Below, piece by piece: positions 12,619 to 23,197 of a stretch of 64,000 bases of DNA. Position 1 is the stretch's first letter, and each line of letters starts with the position of its first letter. Where the stretch lies: the NCBI GenBank assembly GCA_905221605.1, contig CAJNDS010000191.1:248001-312000 (forward strand). The letters are read 5' to 3'. The notes beneath the pieces are model-generated. The model made no database searches. It had not been told where the DNA came from and worked only from the letters and a program-made list of their open reading frames with translations. This DNA is from Symbiodinium natans. Its lineage: Eukaryota; Sar; Dinophyceae; Suessiales; Symbiodiniaceae. Position numbers and translations under genes: made by a program.

Positions 12619-12858
12619 TTGGGCTTTCAGCTCGGGTTTAGCAATAAGTACACTGCACACACGGGTGGAGTCCAATGGTCGTTGCCAGTTTGGGAGGCTT
12701 GCGTCTTTGAATTTGGGGGCGTCTATGCCCTACCGAACTTACAAAATCACGGTTTGGGTGCAACTCTGCCTGTGGTCCATGGTCCGCGACATCACGGGTC
12801 CAGTCATGGAGACGGGTCTGGAGATGCCTCGGAGGACTTGTCTAGGGCTCAGTCATAA
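12619..12858 (+). CDS. Weak plus-strand open frame
   Basis: A plus frame with a His/Gly/Ser-rich end (VVHGPRHHGSSHGDGSGDA) runs to a stop at 12858. No family, splice site or paralogue supports it, and it lies upstream of esterase copy 2. Confidence 0.15.
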   Translation: MGFQLGFSNKYTAHTGGVQWSLPVWEACVFEFGGVYALPNLQNHGLGATLPVVHGPRHHGSSHGDGSGDASEDLSRAQS

Positions 12859-13059
12859 CAATAACAACAGTAACGACAATAATAATGCTCACAATAAGTT
12901 AGTAACAACAAAAAAATCACTTCAAAAATACCCCCCGTCCTCCAACCGTCAACTCTACAAGATTGGGGAGCCTCTTGGAGCTTGTCTGTAAAGAGCCCTG
13001 CGTGCGTGCATGACGACACGGAGATCCTAGTCTAGGTCCAACCCCATATGGCAACGACA

Positions 13060-13350
13060 TTTCGGTCCGCCTTCCTGGCCTGCTTAGCAAGGCAACATCG
13101 GCACAGTTGCCAGCCTAAGCCTCCCGGGCCTGCCCCAGTATGGCGACATTTCGGTACAGTTTATGGCATCATCTCGGTACAGTCACTCGTTTGACGCTCC
13201 CTGGCCTGCTGAGTGTGCGACATTTCGGTACAGTTGCCCGCCTGAGCCTCCTTGGCCAGCTTAGCAAGGCGACATTTCGGCACAGTTGCCCGCCTGAGCC
13301 TCCCTGGCCATGCTTAGTAAGGCGACATTTCGGTACACTGGCCCGCCTGA
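13060..13350. repeat. Minisatellite of about 60 bp
   Basis: Four to five copies of GCGACATTTCGG(T/C)ACAG followed by TTGCCCGCCTGAGCCTCC and CTGGCC..GCTTAG. The plus frame across it repeats the same peptide and is not taken as a gene. Confidence 0.8.
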
Positions 13351-13825
13351 ATCTTGCACTGGTTGTCCTGCCTCACAACTGTCCTTCGGGCTCAAGGACT
13401 TCGCTACGCAGACAACGGCGACCCTTCCACGGCCTCCTTTGCAAAACGACCATTAACATTCTTACCAAACCACCCCCTAACCCTTAAAACCCTAAAACCC
13501 CTAAATGCTCCTAATTCCTCAGCTGAGCACCAGGATGGGTTTGTCGGTTTTGGGGTTTGGGGCTTCAAGGATCTCGGCTTCCGGGTGTGGGGCTTTGAGG
13601 GTCTAGTCTAGAGTGTTTGGTTGCCAAATCCCTAAACCCTAAACCCTGAACTAAACCCTAAAGGCCCTAAACCCTAAAGGCCAATCCAACCCAAGAAGCC
13701 GTGGTGCCCCGAAACCCATACACTCCTGAGCCTCAACTCCAAGAAACCTGCAGCAGAACCCTCCAGACCCCTAAACCCTAAAACCCCTACTGTAAGCCCC
13801 TGGGACCCCAAACCCTAAACCTTGT

Positions 13826-13918
13826 AAACCCTAAACCCTAAACCCTAAACCCTAAACCCTAAACCCTAAACCCTAAACCCTAAACCCTAAACCCTAAACC
13901 CTAAACCCTAAACCCTAA
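13826..13918. repeat. Interstitial CCCTAAA array (about 13 units)
   Basis: Perfect units beside the exon 13938-14009, matched on its other side by TTTAGGG units at 14041-14070. Confidence 0.95.
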
Positions 13919-13937
13919 CTAAGCCCTGCACCCAAAC

Positions 13938-14009
13938 CTGTGTCTTGGGGGCATGGCCCGGGCCCATCGTTCCACTTGGGGGGAGGGAGGTCCGTGGTGG
14001 TCGCAGTGC
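13938..14009 (-). CDS. 72-nt exon between telomeric arms
   Basis: Acceptor CCAG|GCACTG at 14009 and donor ACAG|GTTTGG at 13938 bracket a block reading TATTTDLPPPKWNDGPGPCP. CCCTAAA-type repeats (13826-13918) lie below and TTTAGGG-type repeats (from 14041) above. It may be an upstream exon of esterase copy 2 or a separate gene. Confidence 0.42.
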
Positions 14010-14155
14010 CTGGAGCAATGCAAGGTAAAGGCTCACGGCACTTAGGGTTTAGGGTTTAGGGTTTAGGGTTTCAGGGCACCCACCTTGGATTTCTTTCTTC
14101 AGATACCTGGAGCAATTGGCCCTTGCAAACCCTCTGCAAAAGGTTCCTCAGGGGT

Positions 14156-14345
14156 GAGAAAAAAAATATATATATATGTGTGTTTTTCTTAGTTATTTAT
14201 TTACCTATGTAAATATTTCTTTGTTTATTGTACTATGTAATATTGTACTGAATTATACTATATTATACTGTATGGTACTGAATTGTATTATAATATACGA
14301 TATTATATGAGATACATTTTATGTACTATATATCCTGGTATTCGT
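14156..14345. other. AT-rich stretch without genes
   Basis: Very A/T-rich with degenerate TATTATACT and GTACTGAATT repeats, between telomeric repeats and a 60-70-bp degenerate repeat with AACCC-TAGCTTGAACCC at 14370-14700. Confidence 0.6.
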
Positions 14346-15086
14346 ATATATTATACAATATCCCAAGGGCCTGCTGAACCCTAGCTTGAACCCCTTCAGG
14401 GTATGATGTCCCAACGGGCTGCCTAACCCGAGCTTGAATCCCGATCAGGGTGAAGATAAAACGTCGCCACGGCCTGCCTATCCCTAGGTCCCTAAACTTT
14501 AAACCCTAAACCCTAAACCCTAGGTTGACCCCCGGCAAGGGTGACTATAACACATCGCAACGGTCTGCCTAACCCTGGCCCGAACCTCAGTAACTAGGGA
14601 GGGAACTCAAATCATCGCAGCTGCCTACCTAACGCTGGCGTAACCCCCTGTAATTGTGAAAATAACATTTCCCAAGACTACCCAACCAAAGCTTGAACCC
14701 GCATAAGCGTAAACATGATATACACCAAGGGCCGAATCACACCCTAAACCCTCAACCACCCTAAACCCTAAACCATCTGTAGCACATGTCTTGACTTAAC
14801 CCGACAGGCTTGTAGTGGCCTTGGGCCAGAACGACCCAAAACCAAACCCTCCAACCCTGTAGGTTATGGTTAATGGTTTAGGGCTTAGGATCTGTAAACC
14901 CAGCCCCTGTGCAGCCCTAAAAGCCTTAACTAAACAATAAACGCAGAAACAGCCTCAAGCCCTGAATCGACGCTAAAACCCGAGCCCAAAAAACCCTTAG
15001 CCCCAAACCCTGAATCCTGTAAACCCTAAAAAAGGGCTCGGAACAATTACTAACAGCATTCCTTTAACTTTATGGCCCCTTTGTAA

Positions 15087-15419
15087 ATGTACTATAAGAA
15101 CCCCCCCAAACCCTTTTCTAACTGTTACGTGTCCTATATTGGACCCCATTTAGCTTCGGCCTGCGTCCCAGTCGGAGGTGGAGGGGAGGCCGATGCCTTC
15201 GCACGGGGGGATCCACTCTACGCGCTACACAAGTACATCCTAACACCAACAAAAGCCGGCAGGGCTACAACTTATTCGAAAACGGACCCTCGGGGGAATG
15301 AACGTCTTAAACCTCAACTCCAGATTACACCGGATTCGGAGGAAGAAGCACCCCGACACTCGCCACCCCCGAGAGCCATCAGAGACAAATTCCTAAGATT
15401 CTATGGCCGCTGGGGTTGA
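15087..15419 (+). CDS. Plus-strand open frame of 110 codons, unknown
   Basis: Reads LYALHKYILTPTKAGRATTY then SKTDPRGNERLKPQLQITP, ending near DKFLRFYGRWG. The composition is protein-like and the region has few telomeric repeats, but no family is recognised. It would be the only plus-strand gene in its neighbourhood. A retroelement fragment is possible. Confidence 0.22.
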   Translation: MYYKNPPKPFSNCYVSYIGPHLASACVPVGGGGEADAFARGDPLYALHKYILTPTKAGRATTYSKTDPRGNERLKPQLQITPDSEEEAPRHSPPPRAIRDKFLRFYGRWG

Positions 15420-16140
15420 ACTACTTCAGCGATTCCGTAGCAGGATCTCTTCCGAAACCTACACGGCAGACTCCGGGAAAACAGTGTGTGGCTAAGGACT
15501 TAGAATGATGCATAACATCTCTCATTGATAGAGCTTTCCAGCAGCGCACTCAAGCCCAAAATGCTAAACCTACTTGTGACAGCTTCACAGGTCACTCAAC
15601 GAGTTGGGGGAATCGAGGTGCAAATAGCCAGGCCGACAGGTGACCTCCTTCTCATATGCTCGGAGAAGCACGAAAAGAAAATGCGTTTTCATGCGCGCAG
15701 CCAGTGCTGGTGATTGGACTCCGTCAAGCAGAAAGAGCGAAACAGTTTGTTGGTAGAAGATCTGCTCTGCAACTCCAATCGTTCAGAACGATGAACGGCC
15801 GGAAATGATCTATGCTATGTTAGAAACATGTTAACCAGGCTTCAACAACTAAGCAATAGGGGCATCGACGCTTAGTTGTCCAGTATCTGGCCCAAACAGG
15901 TGCAGACTATCTGTGTGTAGCTGTGAAATTCTAGCCACTTGGCAACAATGTCATTGGTAGTTCTCTACATCAGGGTGTTCTTTTGGGGTTTGTCTTTTGA
16001 GGGTGTCGGACTAACTCACCCCAAACCCTACACCCTAAACCTTTAATGCTGAAAGGCACAGCCTTCGGGTTCATCGGCGGAGATTGTGATCTTGCGGACC
16101 CTCAGCCAAGGAGTCGATTGTTCCATCACGCAAGCGAGTA

Positions 16141-16215
16141 AGGGAACCAATATAGGGCCCTTAATGATTAGACTAAGGGCTTTTCGGTGGATATTATTAA
16201 AATTATAGCGGACCA
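16141..16215. mobile_element. Dispersed short element, family G copy 1
   Basis: Resembles 36404-36475: an AATATAGG-GCCTTAAT start, then GATTAGAC/GTTAGGG, TTATTAAA and AATTATAG-G-GGACCA blocks in the same order. Confidence 0.5.
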
Positions 16216-16304
16216 AAGGCTTTGGGCTATGGTCTTTGTTTGGGGTTTATGTTGCATTGAGGTAGGGTTTAGGGCTCAGGAGTTAGGGTGTTAGGAAGTG
16301 CCCT

Positions 16305-16432
16305 ACCTGAAGACAACTGATAGCAGGCGACTTGCTCGAAACCCTGCGGCCTTTGCACGTTGCCAACGGGGCTGAAAACAAAGGATGGCCGTGAAATCCA
16401 ACGCTCTCGTCCAGTGCCTGAAGCCCTGAGTT
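16305..16432 (-). CDS. Coding-like exon, unknown protein
   Basis: An AG|G acceptor at about 16432 and a CAG|GTAGGG donor near 16305 bracket a block open in all three minus frames (for example LQALDESVGFHGHPLFSAPL). A second block lies at 16655-16560 (CDVFAEEAVHQHHPTPGHF). Products not recognised. Confidence 0.33.
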
Positions 16433-16789
16433 TGATCTATAGCATTAGCTTGAGAATGAAACTTATCACTATAGTTGTAGCTGCACTTTGAGGTTTACTG
16501 CCCTACCCCGGTTATAGCTCTACAGTAAGGAGAGTTTGATCTTAGAGTCTTTGAGAGACGGCTCTGCAACTGAGATCGGCGGCGGTTGAAGTGCCCGGGG
16601 GTCGGGTGATGTTGGTGCACGGCCTCCTCCGCAAACACATCGCATGTCGAAGTTCGGGCTGATTAGGGCTTCTTAGGGTTTATGGAGGTTTAGTAGGGTT
16701 TAGGGCTTAGGGTGTTACAGCATCTAGTAGCCACAACCCTTTCCTGCAGGGGCAGGTACGGGCAGGTCGTGGGGACGAGGCTCCCACGT

Positions 16790-16902
16790 CACTGGAAGGG
16801 ATGACAGTCGAGGTTTAGGGCTTGCTGAGAATTAGTTTTTTTTACACGTGCGTGTAAAAAAACTAATTGTCACTGGAAAGGATGACAGCCGAGGTTTAGG
16901 GT
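16790..16902. repeat. Direct repeat enclosing a long hairpin
   Basis: GTCACTGGAA(G/A)GGATGACAG and CGAGGTTTAGG occur at 16790-16822 and again at 16869-16902. Between them, AATTAGTTTTTTTTACACG and its complement form a perfect or near-perfect hairpin (16832-16868). Confidence 0.85.
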
Positions 16903-17477
16903 TTAGGGTTTAGGATCCAAAAAAGCAAGACTCCGATGCTCCTCCTGTATTCTGTGTGCTCGCTCCCGCATCTCCACATTCCTTGGCTTCGGCTGGCGAT
17001 GCAGCCGCTTAAAAGTTTTTGACTAGTAAACCCCAGCCCTTACGAAGTATGGGCCCTGTTATGCCCTTCTAAGGAACCCTAAAAGCTAAAGCAATATACG
17101 ATCATGGAGCCCCCACAAAAAGCCTTCACACAAGGTTACCGCCAGGCCTCAAGGAGCTAAGGGCTCGAAGAGTTCTAGGATAGGCCTCAGGGGAGCGCCC
17201 CGAGAGCCCTGGCAGAATGTGCCGGGTGGTTTGTAGGTTGGATGAACCTAAACCCTAAACCCTAGATCCCTGAGTCCCCGAGCCCCCAAAGCCTAACACT
17301 CTAAACCAGTACACTGTAAAACCATTTGCAGACCTTCTCAAGCACTGCAAAAAACTCGTTTGCAGGCAAATCTTGAAGAACACACATATATGACCGAAAT
17401 ATCAATCACACCGCTATGCCATTTGACATTTGAACCCAAAACTCCCTATCCCTAAGCCCCAAACCCCTCATGGCAAT

Positions 17478-20400
17478 GTCTTTGCGCCCCAAGGCGCTCC
17501 TCCCGCAGCCTGACCTGGGCTTCCTTCAGGAGAAGGTTCTCCTGCAACAGCGCCTCCTGGCGTGGCGGCTTAGGGCTTCTACGGGTCTTAACCGGATTCC
17601 TAAGACCTAGGGGATTTTGCGGATTTTGGGGCAAGTGTCGTTCTGGGGCTATTCAATGCTATTCGCAGGATCCGAAAATGCCAATCTGCAGATGACACAA
17701 GTCATCGCCTTGCAGGGAAGAGCCCGAAATCCGAAATCCACCAAACCTCGCGGATATACGTATAGACATAGCATGTCGTACAAAACGTGCCATAACAATG
17801 TACACCATTAAACATGCACACCATATATATATATATATATACACACACATTTAAAAAACACACAACATACATCCATATATTATATGCATACAGGCAATAT
17901 ATTTGAAGAAAGTCTATACAATATACACACATGCAAACTTATCCGGCATGTTGGCAGCGAACCTCCAAAGAGCCGCTCGGTTGCGTTGTCCAAAGGCCCA
18001 GCTAAAGCGAACCATGCTGTATCTCGCACAATATGGAACACTCGCTGAGTTCAACCTGCTGATGCAAAACTCCAACGTGGACGCTTCATGTGCTGTTTTT
18101 ACTGTGTATCCCTCTCTCTATATATAGACTTATTTATTTATTTATTTACTTATTTATATATGTACCTCTCTATTAGATATAAAAAGGACATTTGGAAAGG
18201 TCTGACATTTGTAGTGTTCTCTTGCTGCTGCTCAGTCGCTATCTGCTGGCTCTCATCCATAGTCCGGCCGGCGCTGGGCTGGCGCTGAACCTCCGCCCAC
18301 ATCTCGTGAAGGGAGAGCGTACAAGCAACAAGTCTATGCTAGGATGGCCCTTAAAACCCTCTGATATTCCTAAACACAATATATGACCCTCTTAAACCCA
18401 ATACGGGAAGACATAAGATGTCCCAAGGGCCTACCTAGTATGGGAGGTTGCTGAAAGCAAGGGAAGACGCTGGCACTGGCTTCAAAGGCGAAGCTCCCGC
18501 TGAGAGCCTGATCAACCTAGATCACAGCAATAGCAATGGGTTTAGGGTTTAGGGTTTAGGGTCTAGGGTTTAGGGTTTAGGGTTTAGGGTTTAGGGCTAC
18601 TTGGCCTGGCCCCAATCACTGTAACACTCCTCGCAGCCCCGAAACTGGCCACATCCCGAAATCCCTGTGAGCCAAGGGTCGCACCTGGTGCGGAGCGACA
18701 AGTTTCGGCTTGAGGTCACATCGGGAAGCAACCTGGCGACAGAAACCAACGGCATGCTATTATTTGTGGCACTTTGGGTGCCGATGGCGCTACTCATGTG
18801 TTGCTTCCGGAGGGTTCCACTCTCCACCACGCCGTTTCTTTACTTTCTCAAAGGCAGATGTAGGCGGAAAGAAGCCACAGCCGAACGCAATATTTAGCGA
18901 TGGCCTTGCACTGAGCCCTAAAACCTGTAAACTAGATTCCCGTGTAAACCTGTCCGAAATACAAGGCTCCATATGATCACACCTCCGGAGAGGGACGGGA
19001 CGACATCATCACATGGAGTAGAACTGGCGAGAATTTACACAGCGAGGTATTAAGCTTGTTAAGCTTGTAGGTTTCGGGTTCAGGGGTTCGGGGTATCCCT
19101 AAGCCTCTACATCTTGAGATGTTCCCCCATATACTAACAGTCCTTAAAGGGATTATAGTACCCCCGATTGCAATCCCGATTCAGGACGGTTAGTATAATA
19201 GGCAACATCTCAGCCTACATCCGAATTGTGTCTGCAGGCACAGCAACAGGCCTGTGGCGACCGTGCACTTTGCGAGTCGCTGTTTCCCGAGCTGTTCGAA
19301 TGGTTGCACCAACCTCGGCTTTTTTTGGGTTTAGGAGTTTAGGTTTTTTGGTTGTGCGTTAGGATTAAGGGTTTTAATTGAATTTTGAAGGCCTTTCGTC
19401 CCGAACGAGGAAAACTCGACTTTGAATGAGAAGACTATTGTGGATTCCTCCGGCCCCCTTGAACACTCACTGAACCCAGCCTTGTATAGATGCATAGATG
19501 TATATGTGCACATGTGTGCTTATGTATAGGTGTGTGTATGTCCCTTGTTTGGAACCCTTTGAGAAAGGATTCTCGGTCATATGGGGTGCCTATGTGGGGA
19601 CCCTAACTTACATCATTTAGAACTCCACCCCACCCCCCCCCCCCCCCCCCCAATCCATAAGAAAGAAGGACTCCTGTCGGACCGCCTTATAAAACGATGC
19701 AGCTTTGCATCCCATAGGGAGCCCTACGCGTTGCGAATTTCACAGTCATCCGGGCAGCTGGAATCGGTCTTGTCCATGCTTACCATCTTGGGCTTGTTGG
19801 TGAGTGCTGTGCCTGCTCGGGGTCTACGGCTTGGGCTTGCTCAGTGCCACGTTCTGTTTGCGCTTAGCGCTTGGGATACTTACCCTTTTCTTTTTTTTTT
19901 TTTTGGGGGGGGGGGGGGTGTGCTTGGGTGACAAGGCTCGGAGAGGACCTGCACAAGAGGTTTTCGTTCTCGGTTGAGTTGGATGTATCAGGGCTCCTAG
20001 GGCAAAGGGTTCAGGCTGTCAAGTTGCTCTGGAGGGCCTATAAGGCAAGACGGGGAGAATGAATTCGCTGCAAGTCTGTCATCCCATCTGTAATCTTACA
20101 GAAGTATGACACACACACACACTCTCTCTCACCTCCCCCCGCAAAAAAAACCGATCAACTGGGCCATTTCTTTTTTACATGCAGGGCTGCGATCGTAGTG
20201 CCATGCCAGGCCCAAGGGCTCTGCAACAAACCCTGAGGTTCAGGGCCTCAATTCGGCTTTTAGGGCTTAGGGTTTAGGCATTTGGGTTTGCAAGGCTTGT
20301 AAGTTTGAGAACTTCAGAACCTACTTGTTCTACATGTCCTGAAGCAAAGCCCCAAAGGTCTTTGAATCCCCGCGGACCCAAGAGTCCCGGTTCCCCACTC

Positions 20401-21801
20401 AAATACGTACTACCCTAAACCCTAAACCCTAAACCCTAAATCATCTAAGGGCCTCTAGGGGGCCACCATGTAGTGGGGTTCCATGCCCCGCCTATCTCTG
20501 TGAGGATGGGCACAACGCCCTCCAAGCACTTGCTGTCCTCAAGCTGCGGGCAACATCGAAACTCAGCAATGTAAGCGGTGGATTGCCACCATTAGACGCC
20601 CTAAACCCTAAACATTGTGCTGTATGATCTGCCAAACCCATGTTGATATTCTCAGCACATTGTCGTCCAAGGTGCCACTTTGTTGATGAGTGACTGCAGC
20701 TTTGTGCGCAAGGACCTTGGTGTCACATGGCGTCTCGGACGGCGAGAAGGATGCCAGGCCGCACGCAAACCTTAACTCCAAACCCCTCAACGCCATGCAA
20801 AAACCCCTCCAACAAAACAGTCAAAAGACCCCCCCTAAAACCTCCAAACGCCTCAACCCCAGCATCATCAGCTCCTAAAACTCTAAGCCTCTGTAGGGCG
20901 TGGGCTCTTCCCACAGCTGCACCTTGTTCTGCAACAGCTCCAAAGCCTCTGCCTGACATGCTCTCCACTTGGGAGTTTCGGATATTAGGGGTACAAGTAC
21001 TTTGTTGGGGTCCTGATTATAAGGGAATCCTACTAACCGGGGTCTATTTTCGCGGTCCCTTATTTTCGTAAACCCCCACCTGGGTTTGGGGTTTAGGGTT
21101 GAAATATTCTTGTTGCTCCTTGAAGGGTTCGGAATCTGAATGCCCCAGAAAGGAGCTACGAATGGCTGGCCGAGGTGTTGTCTTATTATTCTTCAAGTTC
21201 TGTCCCCTGGTCCTCAAAAACTTGGGTGCCAATGGGTTCCAACCCGTCCTTGGAGATGTGGCTCACAAAGTACACTGTGGCGATTGAGGGTCCAGGGATC
21301 TTCCAAGCATGATCAGGAGGTCCATCTCTCTACTATGATCATCACTACGATGATGATTCTTACGCCTAAACCCTAAACCCGAAACCCTGCCCTAAACCCT
21401 AAACCCTAAACCCCCGCCCCCCCTCCCTTCGGAACCTGTGCTTTCAGGGTGTGCTCCGGGAGCACAAACTTGTCCAGCTTCTCCTGGCCACAAAAAATCG
21501 CCAGGAAGCCCTCGACTTGGCTGATCAAGGCCGGGGGGTTTAGGATGGGTTTAAGGGTTTAGGACCCGTTCTTTGCACAGCAACATCCCTGGTGACTCCG
21601 GTACTTTGGCGGGCAAGTGCCCCATCTGCGAGGATGGCAAGATGTTGCTTACTTTGTTTGCTCGGGGTCGGAGCTCAATCCGCGGCAGCGGCAGCCGTAG
21701 CAGCCGTAGCAGCAGACGCAGCAGCAGCCGCAGCCGCAGCCGCAGCCGCAGCCGCAGCCGCAGCCGCAGCCGCAGCCGCAGCCGCAGCCGCAGCCGCAGC
21801 C

Positions 21802-21898
<97 letters not shown>

Positions 21899-22985
21899 CA
21901 GCATGCAGCTACCCAAGCATTACAGCAGCTACCCAGGTCACAGCATCCAAGATGCGGTGAGCAGATACAACAAATTCACAGTTTTTGGCTTGCGCTTGAA
22001 ACGGAAGTGCTTACGGAGAAACTGTGGGCCCGGAAGCCTCGCCCAAAAACCGCTTCATGAAGGATCTCCATTACGTTCGGTGCTCTACCTCTGCCAGTAA
22101 AAGGCCAAGGGCCAAATCTCTCCGGAACAATCCTTGGCGGCAGCAAAAACCCCTCTGCTCGACCCAGAAAGCCCAATACCCCTGAAATAAGGAATATACC
22201 TTAAATTATCTGCAGGACCCCGATAAAATTTAAGGTATATTCCTTCTTTAAGGGGTATTAATTGGGCTCTTTGGGGACCTGGCCTGACAGATCTTCTCCG
22301 CCAACTTGGCGACATCGACACTCGTAGTCGAAGCCCTGTCCTGGCGCATATACCCAAAGAGCCCAAATACCCCTTAAGCAAGGAATATACCTTAAACCAT
22401 ATTAAGGATCCTATATACTTAAGGCATTTTCCTCATTTAAGGGGTATTGGGCTTTCCTGGGTAATGAAGCCCTAGACAGAAATACTGAAAGAAGTTGACG
22501 GTTTGGGGTTGAACGGCCGAGAGACTCTGCAACTACTATACCCAACCCCAAACCCTAATCCCCAAGACTTTACAGTAACCCTAAAACCCTACAAGCCCCA
22601 AACCTCTAAACTATAAACCCGAAACCCCTGAACCCTACAAGCCCCTAAGCCCCGGAAGCCCCAAACATCCTCCGTGGCGCGTTGCGCGAGGCCCTTACGA
22701 AGCGCCTCCAGGTCCTCCGCGGCTGAATCCCCCAGGGCAATAGTTTAGGTTGTTAGGGTTGTACACACCTGCTTTAGCCGAGGCACATGTGACCCTGATG
22801 GGTTCCGAAATCCCAGATATCACATTGGGCAAAGGGACCCTAAACCCTAAACCCTAAACCCTAAACACTAAACCCTAAACCTAAACCCTAAACCCTAAAC
22901 CCTGAACCCTAAACCCTAACTCCCAAAGCTGAAGCAACTCCTGGCTCAGTTGGTGCACGGCCTGGCCAGAGGCTCCATCCAGGCT
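17478..22985 (-). CDS. Second set of coiled-coil-like exons downstream of the transporter gene
   Basis: Function not recognised. Coding-like minus-strand blocks in coding order: 22985-22921 (GQAVHQLSQELLQLW), 22738-22672 (AAEDLEALRKGLAQRATED), 22352-22275 (VDVAKLAEKICQARSPK, between two copies of one palindromic element), 21530-21425 (LISQVEGFLAIFCGQEKLDK then VLPEHTLKAQV), 20963-20893 (QAEALELLQNKVQLWEEP), 20580-20483 (AYIAEFRCCPQLEDSKCLEG), 19862-19784 (EQAQAVDPEQAQHSPTSP, ending at a strong GTAAGC donor) and 17585-17478 (LLQENLLLKEAQVRLREER). Exon limits are approximate and the blocks may belong to more than one gene. The 21.4- and 22.3-kb blocks are also open on the plus strand, so strand choice there rests on residue composition and neighbours. 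Confidence 0.42.
18339..18438 (-). mobile_element. Second copy of the introner-like element
   Basis: Shares its ends (CTAGGATGGC, GGGCCTACCTAG) and internal blocks (CTTAAACCC, ACATAAGATG-like) with the intron at 7342-7454. It is flanked by TATG on both sides (18335-18338 and 18439-18442). Whether it is spliced here is unclear: the flanks do not give a GA, GC or GT donor at the duplication. Confidence 0.7.
18539..18598. repeat. Interstitial TTTAGGG array (about 8 units)
   Basis: One TCTAGGG variant among perfect units. Confidence 0.95.
18597..18897. CDS. Open region on both strands, strand undecided
   Basis: The minus strand is open over 18597-18830 (SLRTRCDPWLTGISGCGQF, then RGCEECYSDWGQ). 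The plus strand is open to a stop at 18895 and encodes a possible membrane helix (GMLLFVALWVPMALLMCC) followed by basic residues. Minus is favoured because all identified genes are minus. TTTAGGG repeats abut it at 18539-18598. Confidence 0.27.
19115..19212. mobile_element. MITE-like family A, copy 1
   Basis: Palindrome with ends GAGATGTTCCCCC and GGCAACATCTC, and inner arms TACTAACAGTCCTTAA and its complement. No coding capacity. Confidence 0.65.
21685..21900. repeat. (GCAGCC)n-(CAG)n array
   Basis: About 95 bp of six-base GCAGCC followed by about 33 CAG units. Long Leu, Ala or Arg-Ser open frames here are repeat by-products. Just beyond, a plus frame (GEQIQQIHSFWLALETEVL) could be a real exon end at about 22061. 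Confidence 0.9.
22170..22268. mobile_element. MITE-like family D, copy 1
   Basis: Palindrome with ends AGCCCAATACCCC and GGGGTATTAATTGGGCT and inner AAGGAATATACCTTAAA with its complement. One of a pair bracketing 22269-22359. Confidence 0.78.
22360..22453. mobile_element. MITE-like family D, copy 2
   Basis: Same ends (AGCCCAAATACCCC, GGGGTATTGGGCT) and inner AAGGAATATACCTTAAA. Same orientation cannot be told because the element is palindromic. Confidence 0.78.
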
Positions 22986-23197
22986 CTGGGGTTTGAGCTT
23001 AAGGGTTTGAAGGGGTTTAGGGTTTAGGGTTTAGGGTTTAGGGTTTGGGGTTTGGGGTTTGGGGTTTAGGGTTTCGGGTTTAGGGAACGAATCCGACCGT
23101 GGTGTGCATCTGGGGTGGGAGGCAGAGAGAACTCCAAGGCCTGAACCTCGAACCCTGATGGATCAGCTTTGCATCACACAGGGCTCGCCGAGCCATA

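Noticed and set aside
21551-22100. Poly-Leu, poly-Ala and Arg-Ser open frames
   Set aside because: By-products of the GCAGCC/CAG array; only the flanking short plus-strand end remains a weak candidate.
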